A stretch of 64,000 nt of DNA from Cytobacillus luteolus (GTDB taxonomy: Bacteria > Bacillota > Bacilli > Bacillales > Bacillaceae_L), in the NCBI RefSeq assembly GCF_017873715.1, contig NZ_JAGGKM010000005.1, positions 1-64,000 on the forward strand. The letters are read 5' to 3'. Below, piece after piece: positions 35,834 to 45,123 of the stretch; position 1 is the first letter of the stretch; each line of letters opens with the position of its first letter. A model generated the notes under the pieces. That model did not search any database. It worked only from the letters and a program-made list of their open reading frames with translations, and had not been told where the DNA came from. The translations under genes were made by a program, and so were the position numbers.

Positions 35834-35869
35834 AAAATTTAATTTTGTCTTAGCATAAAATTAAATTTT
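35834..35869 (+). promoter_or_regulatory. Two ComK-like AT-boxes upstream of ssbB
   Basis: AAAATTTAATTTT at 35834-35846 and AAAATTAAATTTT at 35857-35869 both match AAAA-N5-TTTT exactly and are separated by 10 bp. ComK K-boxes in B. subtilis use two such boxes, usually 8, 18 or 31 bp apart. The -10-like TATAAG (35929) has no good -35, consistent with activator dependence. Confidence 0.5.
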
Positions 35870-35973
35870 GTATTTCAAATTACATCTTTTTCTTTAATTT
35901 TATCGATTTTACCTCGCTAATTTTTTGTTATAAGATGGGCGTGTGAAAACATATTATTGGGAGGAATATAGAT

Positions 35974-36324
35974 ATGATTAACAATGTTATTTTGGTTGGT
36001 AGATTAACAAAAGATCCAGATTTGAGGTACACTGCAGACGGACAGGCCGTTGCAAATGTCACACTAGCGGTAGCAAGAAATTTTAAAACAAGTGATGGAG
36101 TAGTTGAAACAGACTTCATTAATTGTACTCTTTGGAGGAAAACAGCAGAAAATACAGCAAATTATTGTAAAAAGGGATCAGTTATTGGTGTTACTGGTAG
36201 AATTCAAACTCGTAACTATGAAAATGAAACTGGTCAAAAAATTTATGTGACCGATGTTTTGGCAGAATCCGTAAAGTTTCTAGGAACAAAACCACAACAG
36301 TCACGTGAGCTGGTCGAAAATTAA
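35974..36324 (+). CDS. ssbB: Single-stranded DNA-binding protein SsbB (competence type)
   Basis: 116 residues, one OB-fold, without the Gly-rich acidic C-terminal tail (DDDIPF-type) that SsbA uses to recruit partners. N-terminus [20 protein letters not shown] is typical. Length and gene neighbourhood (fabZ, ywpF, ywqA) match B. subtilis SsbB (YwpH), which protects incoming DNA during transformation and is ComK controlled. ATG behind GGGAGGAATATAG. Confidence 0.9.
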   Translation: MINNVILVGRLTKDPDLRYTADGQAVANVTLAVARNFKTSDGVVETDFINCTLWRKTAENTANYCKKGSVIGVTGRIQTRNYENETGQKIYVTDVLAESVKFLGTKPQQSRELVEN

Positions 36325-36388
36325 TTGATAGATTAGTTAGAGACTAAATAAGAAAACCAACGAACTATACTTTAATGGAGGGTCGCAG

Positions 36389-36574
36389 ATGAGAGACGAA
36401 GAACTCAGACTCTTTGAAGAACGAATAGAGACCTTAGCCAAAGGCATTGGCAGACACCTCGAAACACTACAAGAACAAATTTGTGATAGATTTGACTCCA
36501 TTGAACATAACACATCCAAACGCTTCATTGAAATAAACTCCATACTAGAGGGCTATACCGAAACAAAAAAGTGA
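36389..36574 (+). CDS. Small coiled-coil protein, unknown function
   Basis: 61 residues, ATG behind GGAGGGTCGCAG. Heptad-like pattern over most of its length (RLFEERIETLAKGIGRHLE, then LQEQICDRFDSIEHN), highly charged, no membrane segment. Not recognised. It overlaps the following tiny frame by four bases. Confidence 0.6.
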   Translation: MRDEELRLFEERIETLAKGIGRHLETLQEQICDRFDSIEHNTSKRFIEINSILEGYTETKK

Positions 36575-36663
36575 ATATGAACCTTCGTGCAGTTAGATTC
36601 CTTCGAAAGGAAGCCTCGAAACGAATCGCTAGACAAAAATTAAGAATAATAGAGAATGAATGA
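36571..36663 (+). CDS. Possible 30-residue basic peptide
   Basis: GTG start in a GTGA overlap with the preceding coiled-coil gene (or ATG at 36577); encodes a strongly basic peptide (FLRKEASKRIARQKLRI) and is followed within 35 bp by a terminator. No clear ribosome site, so translation would rely on coupling. Confidence 0.35.
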   Translation: MNMNLRAVRFLRKEASKRIARQKLRIIENE

Positions 36664-36693
36664 ATCCACGCACCACCACCTCTAAGAATTTTG

Positions 36694-36717
36694 CCAACCT
36701 ACCAAGGTTGGTTTTTT
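36694..36717 (+). terminator. Terminator after the small coiled-coil gene
   Basis: CCAACCT/AGGTTGG stem with loop ACCA and T6. Confidence 0.85.
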
Positions 36718-36731
36718 CTGTGTTTTAACAC

Positions 36732-36773
36732 AAAAAAAAAGTGGATAGCTGCCAAACAAGCAACCACCCACTA
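36732..36773 (-). terminator. Terminator of the ywqBA minus-strand operon
   Basis: On the minus strand an imperfect stem AGTGG...CCACT with GTTGC/GGCAGC inner pairing is followed by nine T. Confidence 0.65.
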
Positions 36774-36789
36774 AGTTTTCACTCTGAAT

Positions 36790-36921
36790 CTACTTCTTCA
36801 ACCTCTGCTCAACCAACTGATAAAAGCGCTGCCACTGCTCTGACTTATTCTGATGCTTCTCACTCACAACAACAGCCTTCTTACTTCGGCTTTTTCTCTT
36901 AACCTTACTCGTTTCAGCCAT
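36790..36921 (-). CDS. Small basic protein, unknown function
   Basis: 43 residues starting at ATG 36921 behind GGAAGGGTGTTGTT on the minus strand. Begins MAETSKVKRKSRSKKAVVV and ends QRFYQLVEQRLKK; about one third Lys/Arg. It lies downstream of the helicase gene in the same direction and before a minus-strand terminator, so it may be the last gene of that operon. No family recognised. Confidence 0.55.
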   Translation of the reverse strand: MAETSKVKRKSRSKKAVVVSEKHQNKSEQWQRFYQLVEQRLKK

Positions 36922-36948
36922 AACAACACCCTTCCAATTGTGTCATCA

Positions 36949-37040
36949 GGGGCCTGACCCCCCACTGCTTTAAAGCATTACCTCGTCGGGGGTCTGACCC
37001 CCGGTGCTTTACTGCGTCACAGTGCTGGGGGTCAGGCCCC
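36949..37040. repeat. Three G4-family repeat units
   Basis: GGGGCCTGACCCCCC (36949), GGGGGTCTGACCCCC (36988) and GGGGGTCAGGCCCC (37027), spaced about 39 bp by TGCTTTAAAGC-type sequences, between the small basic gene and the helicase gene. Confidence 0.82.
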
Positions 37041-37044
37041 GCAT

Positions 37045-39810
37045 TTATCTTAGTGTAAATAGATCCTTTAACTCAGTGGTGGAGAGTTCGGTGATCCAGG
37101 ATTCGGATTGGATAATTTGGTCGTTGAGTGATTGTTTTTGTTCGAGCATGTCGTCGATTTTTTCTTCGAGTGTTCCGGTGCTTATGAATTTATGCACGTG
37201 AACGAATCGACTTTGTCCGATACGGTAGGCTCGGTCTGTTGCTTGATTTTCAACTGCTGGGTTCCACCAACGATCATAGTGGATTACATGATTAGCAGCT
37301 GTTAAGTTCAGACCGGTTCCGCCAGCCTTTAGGGACAGAATTAAAATCGAATGCTTGCCATCTTGGAAATCCTCAATCATCGCATCACGGTGGGCCTTTG
37401 AAACACTTCCATTTAAGAATAAGACCGATTCACCAAATTGCTTCTCCAATTCCTCTCGAATCATTTCTCCCATAAAAATATATTGGGTGAAAATTAAACA
37501 GCTTTCATTTTGTTCGCGGATATTCGCAACAAGTTCACTGAGCTTTTCCATCTTACTTGAGCGACCTAATATATCCTTTGGTTGCCCTTCTTTCAGATAA
37601 AGTGCAGGATGGTCACAAACTTGCTTTAGCTTACTTAGCATTTTTAAAATTAGCCCTTTTCTCTGCATGCCGGCAAGCTGTTCAACTTGTTCAAATGTAT
37701 CCTTTACAAGCTGTTCATAAAGACTAGCCTGTTCAACCGTTAGTGGGCAGTATTCTTTTTGCTCTAGTTTTTCAGGTAGATTTAATGCAACCTCTTTATC
37801 AAGCTTCGTACGTCTTAATAAAAATGGTCGTATTAACCTTTGTACCTGCTCGATTTTTTCAGTATCACGGTCTTTTTCAATAGGTGCGACATAACGCTTT
37901 TGAAATTGACCTAGGCTACCTAAATAGCCAGCATTCGTAAAGTCATAAATCGACCACAGCTCAGTTAAGCGGTTTTCCATCGGCGTTCCGGTTAATGCAA
38001 TATGGTGTTCACCATGTAATTTTCGAATTGAACGAGATTGTTTTGTGTGGGCATTCTTTATGTTTTGTGCCTCATCTAAGCAAACTGTACTCCATTCATG
38101 GTCCGAAAGCTCCTCAAAATCAAGATGAGATAACCCATACGAAGTGAGCACAACATCAGCACCCTTAACGGCAGCTTTGAAATCCTCACCTTTACCGCGA
38201 TTAGGCCCGTAATGCAAATGAACATTCAATGTAGGACCGAATTTTTCAAGTTCTTTTTGCCAGTTTCCGAGAACGGATGTTGGACAAATGATGAGTGCTG
38301 GTTTCGATTGAGAACTTTGTTCTTTTACCGTTAGGAAGTAAGCAATCATCTGAATGGTCTTACCCAATCCCATATCATCGGCTAAACAAGCGCCGAATCC
38401 GAACCTACGTAAAAACAAGAGCCACTCGACACCGTGTTGCTGATAAGGTCTGAGTTCGCCTTTGAAACTAGTAGGTACATCCACTTTTGGTAGTTCTGTG
38501 ATTTCGGTCAGTTGCTTAATCATATTTGAAAGGTGACGATTCAATTGAATTTCTATCTTGGCAAAGGCCCGGTTGTCATCCTCGAATCCTTCAGCTGCTC
38601 CATCTTCACCGCGTAACAGTTCCTGTTCAAGCACATCGCGGAAATGCAAGCCTTCCTTGTTTGCTTTTTGTAAAATCGATTGGACCTGTTTCATAAACGC
38701 AGGGTCTAATTTAATCCATTTTCCACGAATATTAATCAGGCGGCGTTTTTGATCAACTAGTTGCATAAATTCATCTTCAGATAGTTCAACCCCATTGGTT
38801 GAAAAACGCCAGTCAAAATCAATGATGGATTTTAAACCAACAAACGATTGTCGACCTGATGTGGAAGCTGAAGTTTTAACCTTCGCCTTCACAGCCATTT
38901 GAGCTTCCTTAATCGCCTGCCACCATGCAGGTAACTGAATTTCTACCCCAGCATTAATCAATCGCTGACTATCCTCCATCAAGAAGTCCCAAGCCTCAAG
39001 CTCAGTAATCTCCCCAGCAATTCCTTCGTACCTACCCTTAAGCGTTGGAACAATTTTACCCCATAGTTCATGATCGCGCTCGACTCGGTTAGCATAGGCC
39101 TCCCATTTACGCGGCATAATACCATGCCAAACCATCTGGTCGTCGGAATCGTTTTTATTTTGTAAAATGGTCTCAAGCTTCCAGTTTCCATTGTCTACTT
39201 CAGGTTCATCAATACGTAAAATAACTTGGAACGGTGTTTCATCCTTTTTCCAGCCAATCAGTTCAAGCCAGTTCTGTTCATCGACAAATGAGTCAGTTTC
39301 TGTGCTAACAATTAGAGGGTAGTCCTCAGTGATTTCTTCCCAGGCTTCTCGTAACCCAGAATCCTCTCGGGTCCAATCAAGTAAAGAAGAACTTAGCCAT
39401 TTTGTGGAAAACTCATCTAACTCTCCATCTGTTTTCCAACCAAATGTACCTTCACGCCACTGTGAAAAGTCAGGCATGAACTCGCCAGATTCAAGAACTT
39501 CATATAGTGGTTTTGCTGCCATCATGTATTCCTGCACCTTTCCACTACATTCAATCGTCAGCAGAGACCCATCCATGGCATTTGCAAAAAAATCCAACGC
39601 TAGCCAAGGTGATAACAAAACGGCTTCGTGTTTTCCAATCGATGTTTCCTCAAGGAAAGTGCCGTAAAAAGATGCCTTGTGTCGTGAGAATACACGGTCA
39701 CGCCAGCTATCAAGCTCAACAGTATGGTTCTCCTTATCCGTACACCAAACATAAAAGCCTTTTTCAGGTACCCATTCTGCATCTAGTATCATTAAGCCAA
39801 TCTCAAGCAT
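37045..39810 (-). CDS. ywqA: SNF2-family DNA/RNA helicase (YwqA-like)
   Basis: 921 residues. N-terminal half is the SNF2-associated domain of bacterial helicases; the C-terminal half holds the ATPase with Walker A DDMGLGKTIQ, DEAQ box LDEAQNIKN, ALTGTPMENRL, and helicase-C motifs FNGSVSKAHRD-like and GTGLNLTAAN, ending with DRAYRIGQSR. All motor motifs look intact. ATG 39810 has AGGAGG eight bases upstream. It lies directly downstream of the SWIM protein gene, the same pairing as ywqB-ywqA, where the two are assumed to act together. Confidence 0.92.
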   Translation of the reverse strand: MLEIGLMILDAEWVPEKGFYVWCTDKENHTVELDSWRDRVFSRHKASFYGTFLEETSIGKHEAVLLSPWLALDFFANAMDGSLLTIECSGKVQEYMMAAKPLYEVLESGEFMPDFSQWREGTFGWKTDGELDEFSTKWLSSSLLDWTREDSGLREAWEEITEDYPLIVSTETDSFVDEQNWLELIGWKKDETPFQVILRIDEPEVDNGNWKLETILQNKNDSDDQMVWHGIMPRKWEAYANRVERDHELWGKIVPTLKGRYEGIAGEITELEAWDFLMEDSQRLINAGVEIQLPAWWQAIKEAQMAVKAKVKTSASTSGRQSFVGLKSIIDFDWRFSTNGVELSEDEFMQLVDQKRRLINIRGKWIKLDPAFMKQVQSILQKANKEGLHFRDVLEQELLRGEDGAAEGFEDDNRAFAKIEIQLNRHLSNMIKQLTEITELPKVDVPTSFKGELRPYQQHGVEWLLFLRRFGFGACLADDMGLGKTIQMIAYFLTVKEQSSQSKPALIICPTSVLGNWQKELEKFGPTLNVHLHYGPNRGKGEDFKAAVKGADVVLTSYGLSHLDFEELSDHEWSTVCLDEAQNIKNAHTKQSRSIRKLHGEHHIALTGTPMENRLTELWSIYDFTNAGYLGSLGQFQKRYVAPIEKDRDTEKIEQVQRLIRPFLLRRTKLDKEVALNLPEKLEQKEYCPLTVEQASLYEQLVKDTFEQVEQLAGMQRKGLILKMLSKLKQVCDHPALYLKEGQPKDILGRSSKMEKLSELVANIREQNESCLIFTQYIFMGEMIREELEKQFGESVLFLNGSVSKAHRDAMIEDFQDGKHSILILSLKAGGTGLNLTAANHVIHYDRWWNPAVENQATDRAYRIGQSRFVHVHKFISTGTLEEKIDDMLEQKQSLNDQIIQSESWITELSTTELKDLFTLR

Positions 39811-39822
39811 CCACGTCACCTC

Positions 39823-41439
39823 CTAGCTGCTTATAAATTTTGCGTTTAGTAATTCTTCTTGAAAAGCTCGTAGCCTCTTTGTTTTAGCTGAAAGCTTGGT
39901 GATGTAATCATCCCAGGCTTCTTCTTGCTTTAATTTACGATAATAACTCCGCAATTTGCGTAAATACCTAATAGCACGTTTATAACTCGGGCGATTTTTT
40001 TGCTTCAATGCCTTTGAAACGGCCTGATGGTATAACGGTAGTAGCGCCGCGCGATCGGTATCTTCAATTATTTTTAAAATATATTTGTCATGGTCTTCTA
40101 TTTCATAACCAACTGCCAATTGAAGTTCTACCCAACCATGATAATTTTTCTCTTCAAATAAATAGGTCGTAAACTCAATATAGCTATATGGCATCAGCTT
40201 TTTCATCATATTTAGATATAAACTCTCATCATATTCAGACGCATAATCCGTAATCATTTTTAAAAACGTCCGTGTCATGTGACGACGACTTTCATAAGAG
40301 TGCAAGCCTTGAATAAACGTTTCAAAATGTTTATCCGCATAGTTCAACCAGAGCTGTAAACGACCCCACTGTTGCTCCTCGGATAATTCATTCATCCACC
40401 AAAATGTATAGTAAATGGCAGGGGTATCTAATAACTCTAAATACTCGATTGCTTCCTGATCACGCTTTGAGAGGAAGGATAAGTGTGCAAGTGCCATAGC
40501 CATTCCACCTGACCAGCCATTTTCTTCTTTCATTTGTAAAATAACTTCAGTCTCGCGCTCGACCCAATTTTTCCGATTGAAAATCGTACTCCAAAGCATC
40601 CGGTACAAATGAAAACGTTCGTATTGAAACCAAGTATTTTCAAGCAAACCATCTCGAATTTTCTCCTGCATCTCTTCAAGTAAAGGTTCCAGAGAAAATG
40701 AGAAGGTAACAGCTTGCAATTCATAAGCATTATCTATAACAGCATCCACAAAATTTTGAACATACGGTTTGACCGTAGAATCAAATTGGTAATTGGTTAG
40801 CTTTAGTTTTGGTAGTATCTCAATAATCTTTTGGATACTAGTAATACCAGCATAGATGATAAATAAGCGTCTATGCTGAGTGCCACTTGGTGCTTTACTT
40901 TTTAAGGTTGAAAAATAACGATGGTAAATGCTCGAAATAAAGTAATAGTCACTTTCAGAGCGATCTCCAACAAACTTCTTGTATTCTGAGTCAAAAAAGG
41001 CAGCCCAGCTTTCTAGCGAAGCCTCTTCAAAAGGCTTTAAATCACGTGCCCTCATAACCGGAATATCAGCAAGCGTGAGCTTCTTATTCACTCCACCTGA
41101 TTTCCATTCATCTAAAAGCTTTCCAACACCGATTCCACTGGTAGAAATGGCTGAGAAGAATACCGCAAATTGATGTCGGCAGAAACCACCAGTTGGACAA
41201 GTACATGAACTCATCTCTAGAAAATCCAAATCAAGCGTAACATCAACAGGTGTTACATCCTGAACCCGTCCAACAATCTCATTTCCAACAAGGTTTACAT
41301 TATACACACTGCCCTGTCGATACAAAACAAGTCCTTTTTTAATGAGATTCCTGTCTACTTCGTTATCGTATTTATATAATGACTGCAGTTTTTCAGCAAA
41401 ATGCTCAATCTGTTCTTTCGATACTTCATTTTGCAGCAT
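39823..41439 (-). CDS. ywqB: SWIM zinc-finger protein (YwqB-like)
   Basis: 538 residues. The SWIM zinc-binding motif CTCPTGGFCRHQ (C-x-C-xn-C-x-H) lies near residues 80-91; the rest is mostly helical with TPR-like character. SWIM proteins bind DNA or partner proteins and are commonly encoded with SNF2 helicases in bacteria. The helicase gene starts 12 bases after its stop. ATG 41439; preceded by AAGGGCTTGGGGGACAACG. Confidence 0.88.
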   Translation of the reverse strand: MLQNEVSKEQIEHFAEKLQSLYKYDNEVDRNLIKKGLVLYRQGSVYNVNLVGNEIVGRVQDVTPVDVTLDLDFLEMSSCTCPTGGFCRHQFAVFFSAISTSGIGVGKLLDEWKSGGVNKKLTLADIPVMRARDLKPFEEASLESWAAFFDSEYKKFVGDRSESDYYFISSIYHRYFSTLKSKAPSGTQHRRLFIIYAGITSIQKIIEILPKLKLTNYQFDSTVKPYVQNFVDAVIDNAYELQAVTFSFSLEPLLEEMQEKIRDGLLENTWFQYERFHLYRMLWSTIFNRKNWVERETEVILQMKEENGWSGGMAMALAHLSFLSKRDQEAIEYLELLDTPAIYYTFWWMNELSEEQQWGRLQLWLNYADKHFETFIQGLHSYESRRHMTRTFLKMITDYASEYDESLYLNMMKKLMPYSYIEFTTYLFEEKNYHGWVELQLAVGYEIEDHDKYILKIIEDTDRAALLPLYHQAVSKALKQKNRPSYKRAIRYLRKLRSYYRKLKQEEAWDDYITKLSAKTKRLRAFQEELLNAKFISS

Positions 41440-41631
41440 GAACGTTGTCCCCCAAGCCCTTTTGTAAAAATCATCATCCTTTTATTATACCTCAAAATGA
41501 ATGGAAATGCCTCCAAAGAATCCAGGCTTGAATCATAGCACCCCCATAACTAGTCACACATTCTCGAAAAATCTATAAACTATCTTAAAGATCGTTTTTT
41601 ACCAGAGACTCCAAGCGAGGTGAATCAAAAC
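41440..41631. other. Intergenic region, nothing clear
   Basis: Upstream region of ywqB. I see no convincing promoter or repeat. Confidence 0.4.
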
Positions 41632-41799
41632 TTGGATAGGAAAGAGAACATCCACGAAAGAAACTACAACATAACCGAAGAAAAACTTAGGCAAATCATG
41701 CTTCGAGCATACATCAAAGGTGAAAACCTTAAAAACATAGACGCAAATGAACTCATACAAGACATCGCCAAAAACCTCAAAGGAAAACCCGGGGCCTGA
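41632..41799 (+). CDS. Possible 55-residue hydrophilic protein ending in a dispersed repeat
   Basis: TTG start with GCGAGGTGA about eight bases upstream; a GTG nine codon-frame bases earlier is in frame. Predicted helical, charged (TEEKLRQIMLRAYIKGENL; NELIQDIAKNLKGK). Its last three codons and stop (CCC GGG GCC TGA) are supplied by a G4-family repeat, so the repeat may have truncated or extended a former gene. Not recognised. Confidence 0.5.
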   Translation: MDRKENIHERNYNITEEKLRQIMLRAYIKGENLKNIDANELIQDIAKNLKGKPGA

Positions 41800-41850
41800 C
41801 CCCCAGCGCTTTAAAGCGATAAAAATTGTGTCTTCTGGGGCCTGACCCCC
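41791..41850. repeat. Two G4-family repeat units
   Basis: GGGGCCTGACCCCC at 41791-41804 and again at 41837-41850, 46 bp apart, same orientation, each followed by a GCTTTAAAG segment. Confidence 0.82.
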
Positions 41851-41887
41851 GGTGCTTTAAAGTGGTAAAGTTAATATTCATCTTTCG

Positions 41888-41916
41888 GACTTGCTTATTT
41901 AAGCAGGTCTGTTTTT
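41888..41916 (+). terminator. Terminator-like hairpin
   Basis: GACTTGCTT/AAGCAGGTC stem (one G-T pair), loop ATTT, followed by TTTTT. Confidence 0.75.
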
Positions 41917-42005
41917 AATGCGGAATCTACATACTACCTTTGTACTACATAAATATATCTTTTGAGCAATAGCGGTGGAGTGGAATGTTTGGGATAATGT
42001 TTTAA

Positions 42006-42076
42006 CAAACTTCTTTTAAAGAAGTTTGACCCGAGGTTGGTCAGTGGCTTGCCATTCGACCAGTCTGGGTTTTTTC
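42006..42076 (+). other. Palindrome plus strong terminator before histidine kinase gene (possible sRNA or attenuator)
   Basis: A perfect 23-bp palindrome (42006-42028, CAAACTTC...GAAGTTTG) is followed at once by an extended hairpin ACCCGAGGTTGGTC/GACCAGTCTGGGT (42029-42070) and T6. No coding gene ends nearby on this strand, so the terminator either closes a small RNA from about 41920-42076 or acts as an attenuator. I cannot name a riboswitch class. Confidence 0.45.
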
Positions 42077-42237
42077 GTGTATTCACAAACTAGAATCGAA
42101 GAATCAAACAAAGTTTTGTATTGTACTTTTTACAGCTTCCCTTTAACATTAAATTAACAGAATAATATGAAATTATTTATCGTATCTTAACTTTAGCTCT
42201 AATAAAACCCATGTCCCATCCAAACAGGAGGAGCGTT

Positions 42238-44094
42238 GTGAAACAAAAAATGACCTTGCAGAATAGGGAGAAGCTTTCAAAATTGTACATGACAGCCGTT
42301 AGTATAGTTGGGTGGCTCGTCATCCTAACAAGCTTGTTTACCTTAGAAAAACCAAGAGACATTTTCGTCTTCATCCTTCTCACCGTTTTTTTAGCCGTAT
42401 GTGAGTACTACCCAATGCCAGTGTGGAAAGGATTTAGCTCGATTGTCTTTCCTTTCGTCTATGTGTTGTACATACTATTTGGCCTATCAAACACAATTGT
42501 TGTCTTTGCCCTAGCCGTATTGGCTGTGAATATTGCTCAGCGCAGGCCACTTAGGACAATTAGCTTTAATCCAGCTCAATTTGTGCTCAGCTTCCTACTT
42601 GCTGAACGAATAGTCTATTATATGCAAATCCCTTTTCTCCAACAAACAACAATCACAAGTAATATTGCAGAATATTTCTTGCTGCTGTTCTTATTCTATT
42701 TTTTCAATAACATCTTTGTGGACATCGTTTTACTTGTTCGGCCACAGCCTTATCCATTCTCAGTCTGGAAACAAAAAACACTGATGGAATTAAATAGTGC
42801 CACAATCTCCCTAGTATATGGATCACTGCTATTTTTCCTAGGAAGTCAAAATCGTGGAGAAATTGACGTAGCAGCATACTTCTTTTTCTTCTCACCTTTA
42901 GTTGGTCTCTCGCTCCTAAGCTCAGTGATTGTTCGGTTAAAAAATGAAAAGAAGCGTCTAGATGCACTTTTTTCTATTACCTCGGAACTGAATCGACTGC
43001 TACCAACCAAGGAATGGGCGGCAGTCCTAAAGGATAGTATTAATGATTTTATAAAAGTCGAGGCTAGCGTTCTCTGGGTCAAAGAAGATGGAATGTGGAA
43101 ACGTCGGATGGAGGCTGGGCCAATCTCTAAGGACCACACCCCCTCGGCCGAGCTTCTATACATCTATGAAAATATGAAAAAACCTAGTATTTACAATGAC
43201 CGAAGGAAGGCTGATAAGCAGATTGGTAGGTGTTTTACCTCAGAAATAAAAGCGGTCGTCTACTCTCCACTGGTAATCGAAAATGAGACCGTCGGGATGT
43301 TTGTCCTAGGCAGAAGCAGAGTGAAAAGCTTTGAGGAAAATGATATTAGCTCCATAGCCACCTTATCCAACCAACTTGCAGCAGTTATCAAAACGAGAAT
43401 GTTATTTAATGAAAAAGAAAAACGTATTTTGCTAGAGGAACGTAACCGCATTGCTCGTGATATTCATGATGGTGTGGCACAAACGATGGCTGGGGCAGTC
43501 ATGAAGCTTGAGACCTCACAGCGTAAATTCACCAAGCATCCAGACGAAGCCATTAAACTCGTGGGGGACAGTGTTAGTAAGCTCCGTAGTTGTTTAAAAG
43601 AAGTTCGTGAATCGATTTATGCCTTAAGACCCTACCCAACCGAACGAGTAGGCCTAATCACAGCTATTACGAAACGAATTGAATCCATTAAAAATGAATT
43701 TCAACAGGAAATTCAATTTGAGATTAGAGGAGAAGAAGTTCAATTAAGCTCGATGGTTGAAAAAGTATTATTTGATACTTGTAACGAAAGTCTGCAAAAT
43801 TGCATTAAGCATGCAGAAGCCACAAAGATTGATATTCTTCTAAGTTATCAGACAGAACATATTCTTTTAAAAATAAAAGACAATGGCAAGGGCTTCTCCT
43901 TGTTTCAAGCGATGATAAAAGCTCAAGATCAGCCTCACTTTGGTATTTTACAAATGAACGATGCATCGGACAAAGTTAATGCAACTCTACAGATTGATAG
44001 TAAAGAGGGAGTCGGTACAGAAGTGACAATAACCGTACCAAAAATGGGATTAGAAGGAGGGTATATAGATGATCAAGCTACTGTTAGTGGATGA
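42238..44094 (+). CDS. Membrane sensor histidine kinase, HisKA_3 type
   Basis: 618 residues. N-terminal 6-7 membrane helices (about 15-230), a GAF-like domain (about 250-385; Leu-rich with [13 protein letters not shown]), then the HisKA_3 dimerisation helix with phosphoacceptor His410 ([15 protein letters not shown]) and a HATPase domain ([20 protein letters not shown]). Related to NarX/DegS-type kinases. I chose GTG 42238 directly after AGGAGGAGCGTT; an upstream ATG at 42211 precedes that site. The 3' end overlaps the response regulator by 26 bases. The signal is unknown. Confidence 0.88.
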   Translation: MKQKMTLQNREKLSKLYMTAVSIVGWLVILTSLFTLEKPRDIFVFILLTVFLAVCEYYPMPVWKGFSSIVFPFVYVLYILFGLSNTIVVFALAVLAVNIAQRRPLRTISFNPAQFVLSFLLAERIVYYMQIPFLQQTTITSNIAEYFLLLFLFYFFNNIFVDIVLLVRPQPYPFSVWKQKTLMELNSATISLVYGSLLFFLGSQNRGEIDVAAYFFFFSPLVGLSLLSSVIVRLKNEKKRLDALFSITSELNRLLPTKEWAAVLKDSINDFIKVEASVLWVKEDGMWKRRMEAGPISKDHTPSAELLYIYENMKKPSIYNDRRKADKQIGRCFTSEIKAVVYSPLVIENETVGMFVLGRSRVKSFEENDISSIATLSNQLAAVIKTRMLFNEKEKRILLEERNRIARDIHDGVAQTMAGAVMKLETSQRKFTKHPDEAIKLVGDSVSKLRSCLKEVRESIYALRPYPTERVGLITAITKRIESIKNEFQQEIQFEIRGEEVQLSSMVEKVLFDTCNESLQNCIKHAEATKIDILLSYQTEHILLKIKDNGKGFSLFQAMIKAQDQPHFGILQMNDASDKVNATLQIDSKEGVGTEVTITVPKMGLEGGYIDDQATVSG

Positions 44095-44719
44095 CCATGC
44101 CGTGTTAAGAGATGGTTTACGTAATATTTTTGAACTCGAAGATGACATCACCGTTGTAGGTGAGGCTGTATCAGGAGAGGATGCCATCGAAAAAGTGAAG
44201 ACCTGTCAGCCTGATGTTGTGTTAATGGATATTAACATGCCGAAAAAGAATGGGGTAGAGGTTACGGGAATTTTAAAGAAGCAGTACCCGGGGATCAAAG
44301 TTCTCGTGTTAACGATGCATAGCCATGATGAATTTTTTATGGCAGCCATTCGAGAAGGTGCAGACGGCTATTTATTAAAAGACGCTCCTTCCAACCAAGT
44401 CATTGAAGCGATCCGAACTGTAGCTCGCGGTGAGTCTGTCATCCACCCTTCGATGACGAAGAAACTATTAAGCTTCCACCAACAGAATCAACAGGAGCAA
44501 GTTCAGGATTCATCTCTTACTGAACGAGAGCGTGAAGTGCTTATGTGTTTAGTAGAGGGCTTAAGCAACAAGGAAATAGCTGAACGGCTTTTTATCAGCG
44601 ATAAAACTGTGAAAATTCATGTTAGTAAAATCTTTAAGAAGTTTGATGTGAAAAGTCGGTCACAGGTTGTGATTTATGCTGTGCAAAAACAGTTAGTGCC
44701 TATGCCGCCTGCGAATTGA
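44069..44719 (+). CDS. NarL/FixJ-family response regulator
   Basis: 216 residues. Receiver domain with acidic pocket VDDH (Asp8, Asp9) and phosphorylation site Asp54 in [13 protein letters not shown]; LuxR-type helix-turn-helix at about 150-210 ([34 protein letters not shown]). Cognate to the overlapping kinase gene. ATG behind AGAAGGAGGGTATATAG. Regulated genes cannot be inferred from this window. Confidence 0.92.
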   Translation: MIKLLLVDDHAVLRDGLRNIFELEDDITVVGEAVSGEDAIEKVKTCQPDVVLMDINMPKKNGVEVTGILKKQYPGIKVLVLTMHSHDEFFMAAIREGADGYLLKDAPSNQVIEAIRTVARGESVIHPSMTKKLLSFHQQNQQEQVQDSSLTEREREVLMCLVEGLSNKEIAERLFISDKTVKIHVSKIFKKFDVKSRSQVVIYAVQKQLVPMPPAN

Positions 44720-44726
44720 GGGGGGG

Positions 44727-44754
44727 AACTGCACCAATTGGGGTGCAGTTTTGT
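44727..44754 (+). terminator. Terminator after the two-component operon
   Basis: AACTGCACC/GGTGCAGTT stem with a short AT loop and TTTTG. Confidence 0.85.
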
Positions 44755-44831
44755 TGAGTCGAACGCGAATGTTCACTTATCTCCCGAATAATTCCGAAAT
44801 TGACTCCAAGATTACAATTCTTCAAAAAAGT

Positions 44832-45007
44832 GGACTCAGATACCGTTATTTCTTCCAAAAGAGGGTTTTGGATAGGCAAAGCGGACTCAGATGCCGCTAT
44901 TCACTAGAATCATGATCAATTTACCTCGAATTCTAGCAAATAACGGTATCTGAGTCCTAATCTACTCAAAAATAGCCCCAAATACAGATATAACGGCCTC
45001 TCAGTCC
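44832..45007. repeat. Inverted cluster of a 19-bp motif spaced 50-51 bp
   Basis: GGACTCAGATACCGTTATT at 44832-44850 and GGACTCAGATGCCGCTATT at 44883-44901 are direct copies 51 bp apart. AATAACGGTATCTGAGTCC at 44939-44957 and ATAACGGCCTCTCAGTCC at 44990-45007 are inverted copies 50 bp apart. The whole is roughly symmetrical around 44920. Confidence 0.82.
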
Positions 45008-45043
45008 GAAAATCTCCAGCCACATAACAAATCCTCATTACCC

Positions 45044-45072
45044 TTTACCAAACTAAAGATGTTGTTTATAAT
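45044..45072 (+). promoter_or_regulatory. Candidate promoter of the B12-sensor operon
   Basis: TTTACC at 45044-45049 and TATAAT at 45067-45072 with a 17-bp spacer, about 50 bp before the first gene. Confidence 0.55.
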
Positions 45073-45123
45073 TATCCTTTGCAATAAACTTATACAAGCC
45101 TGAATAAATAACAAACAGGGCGG

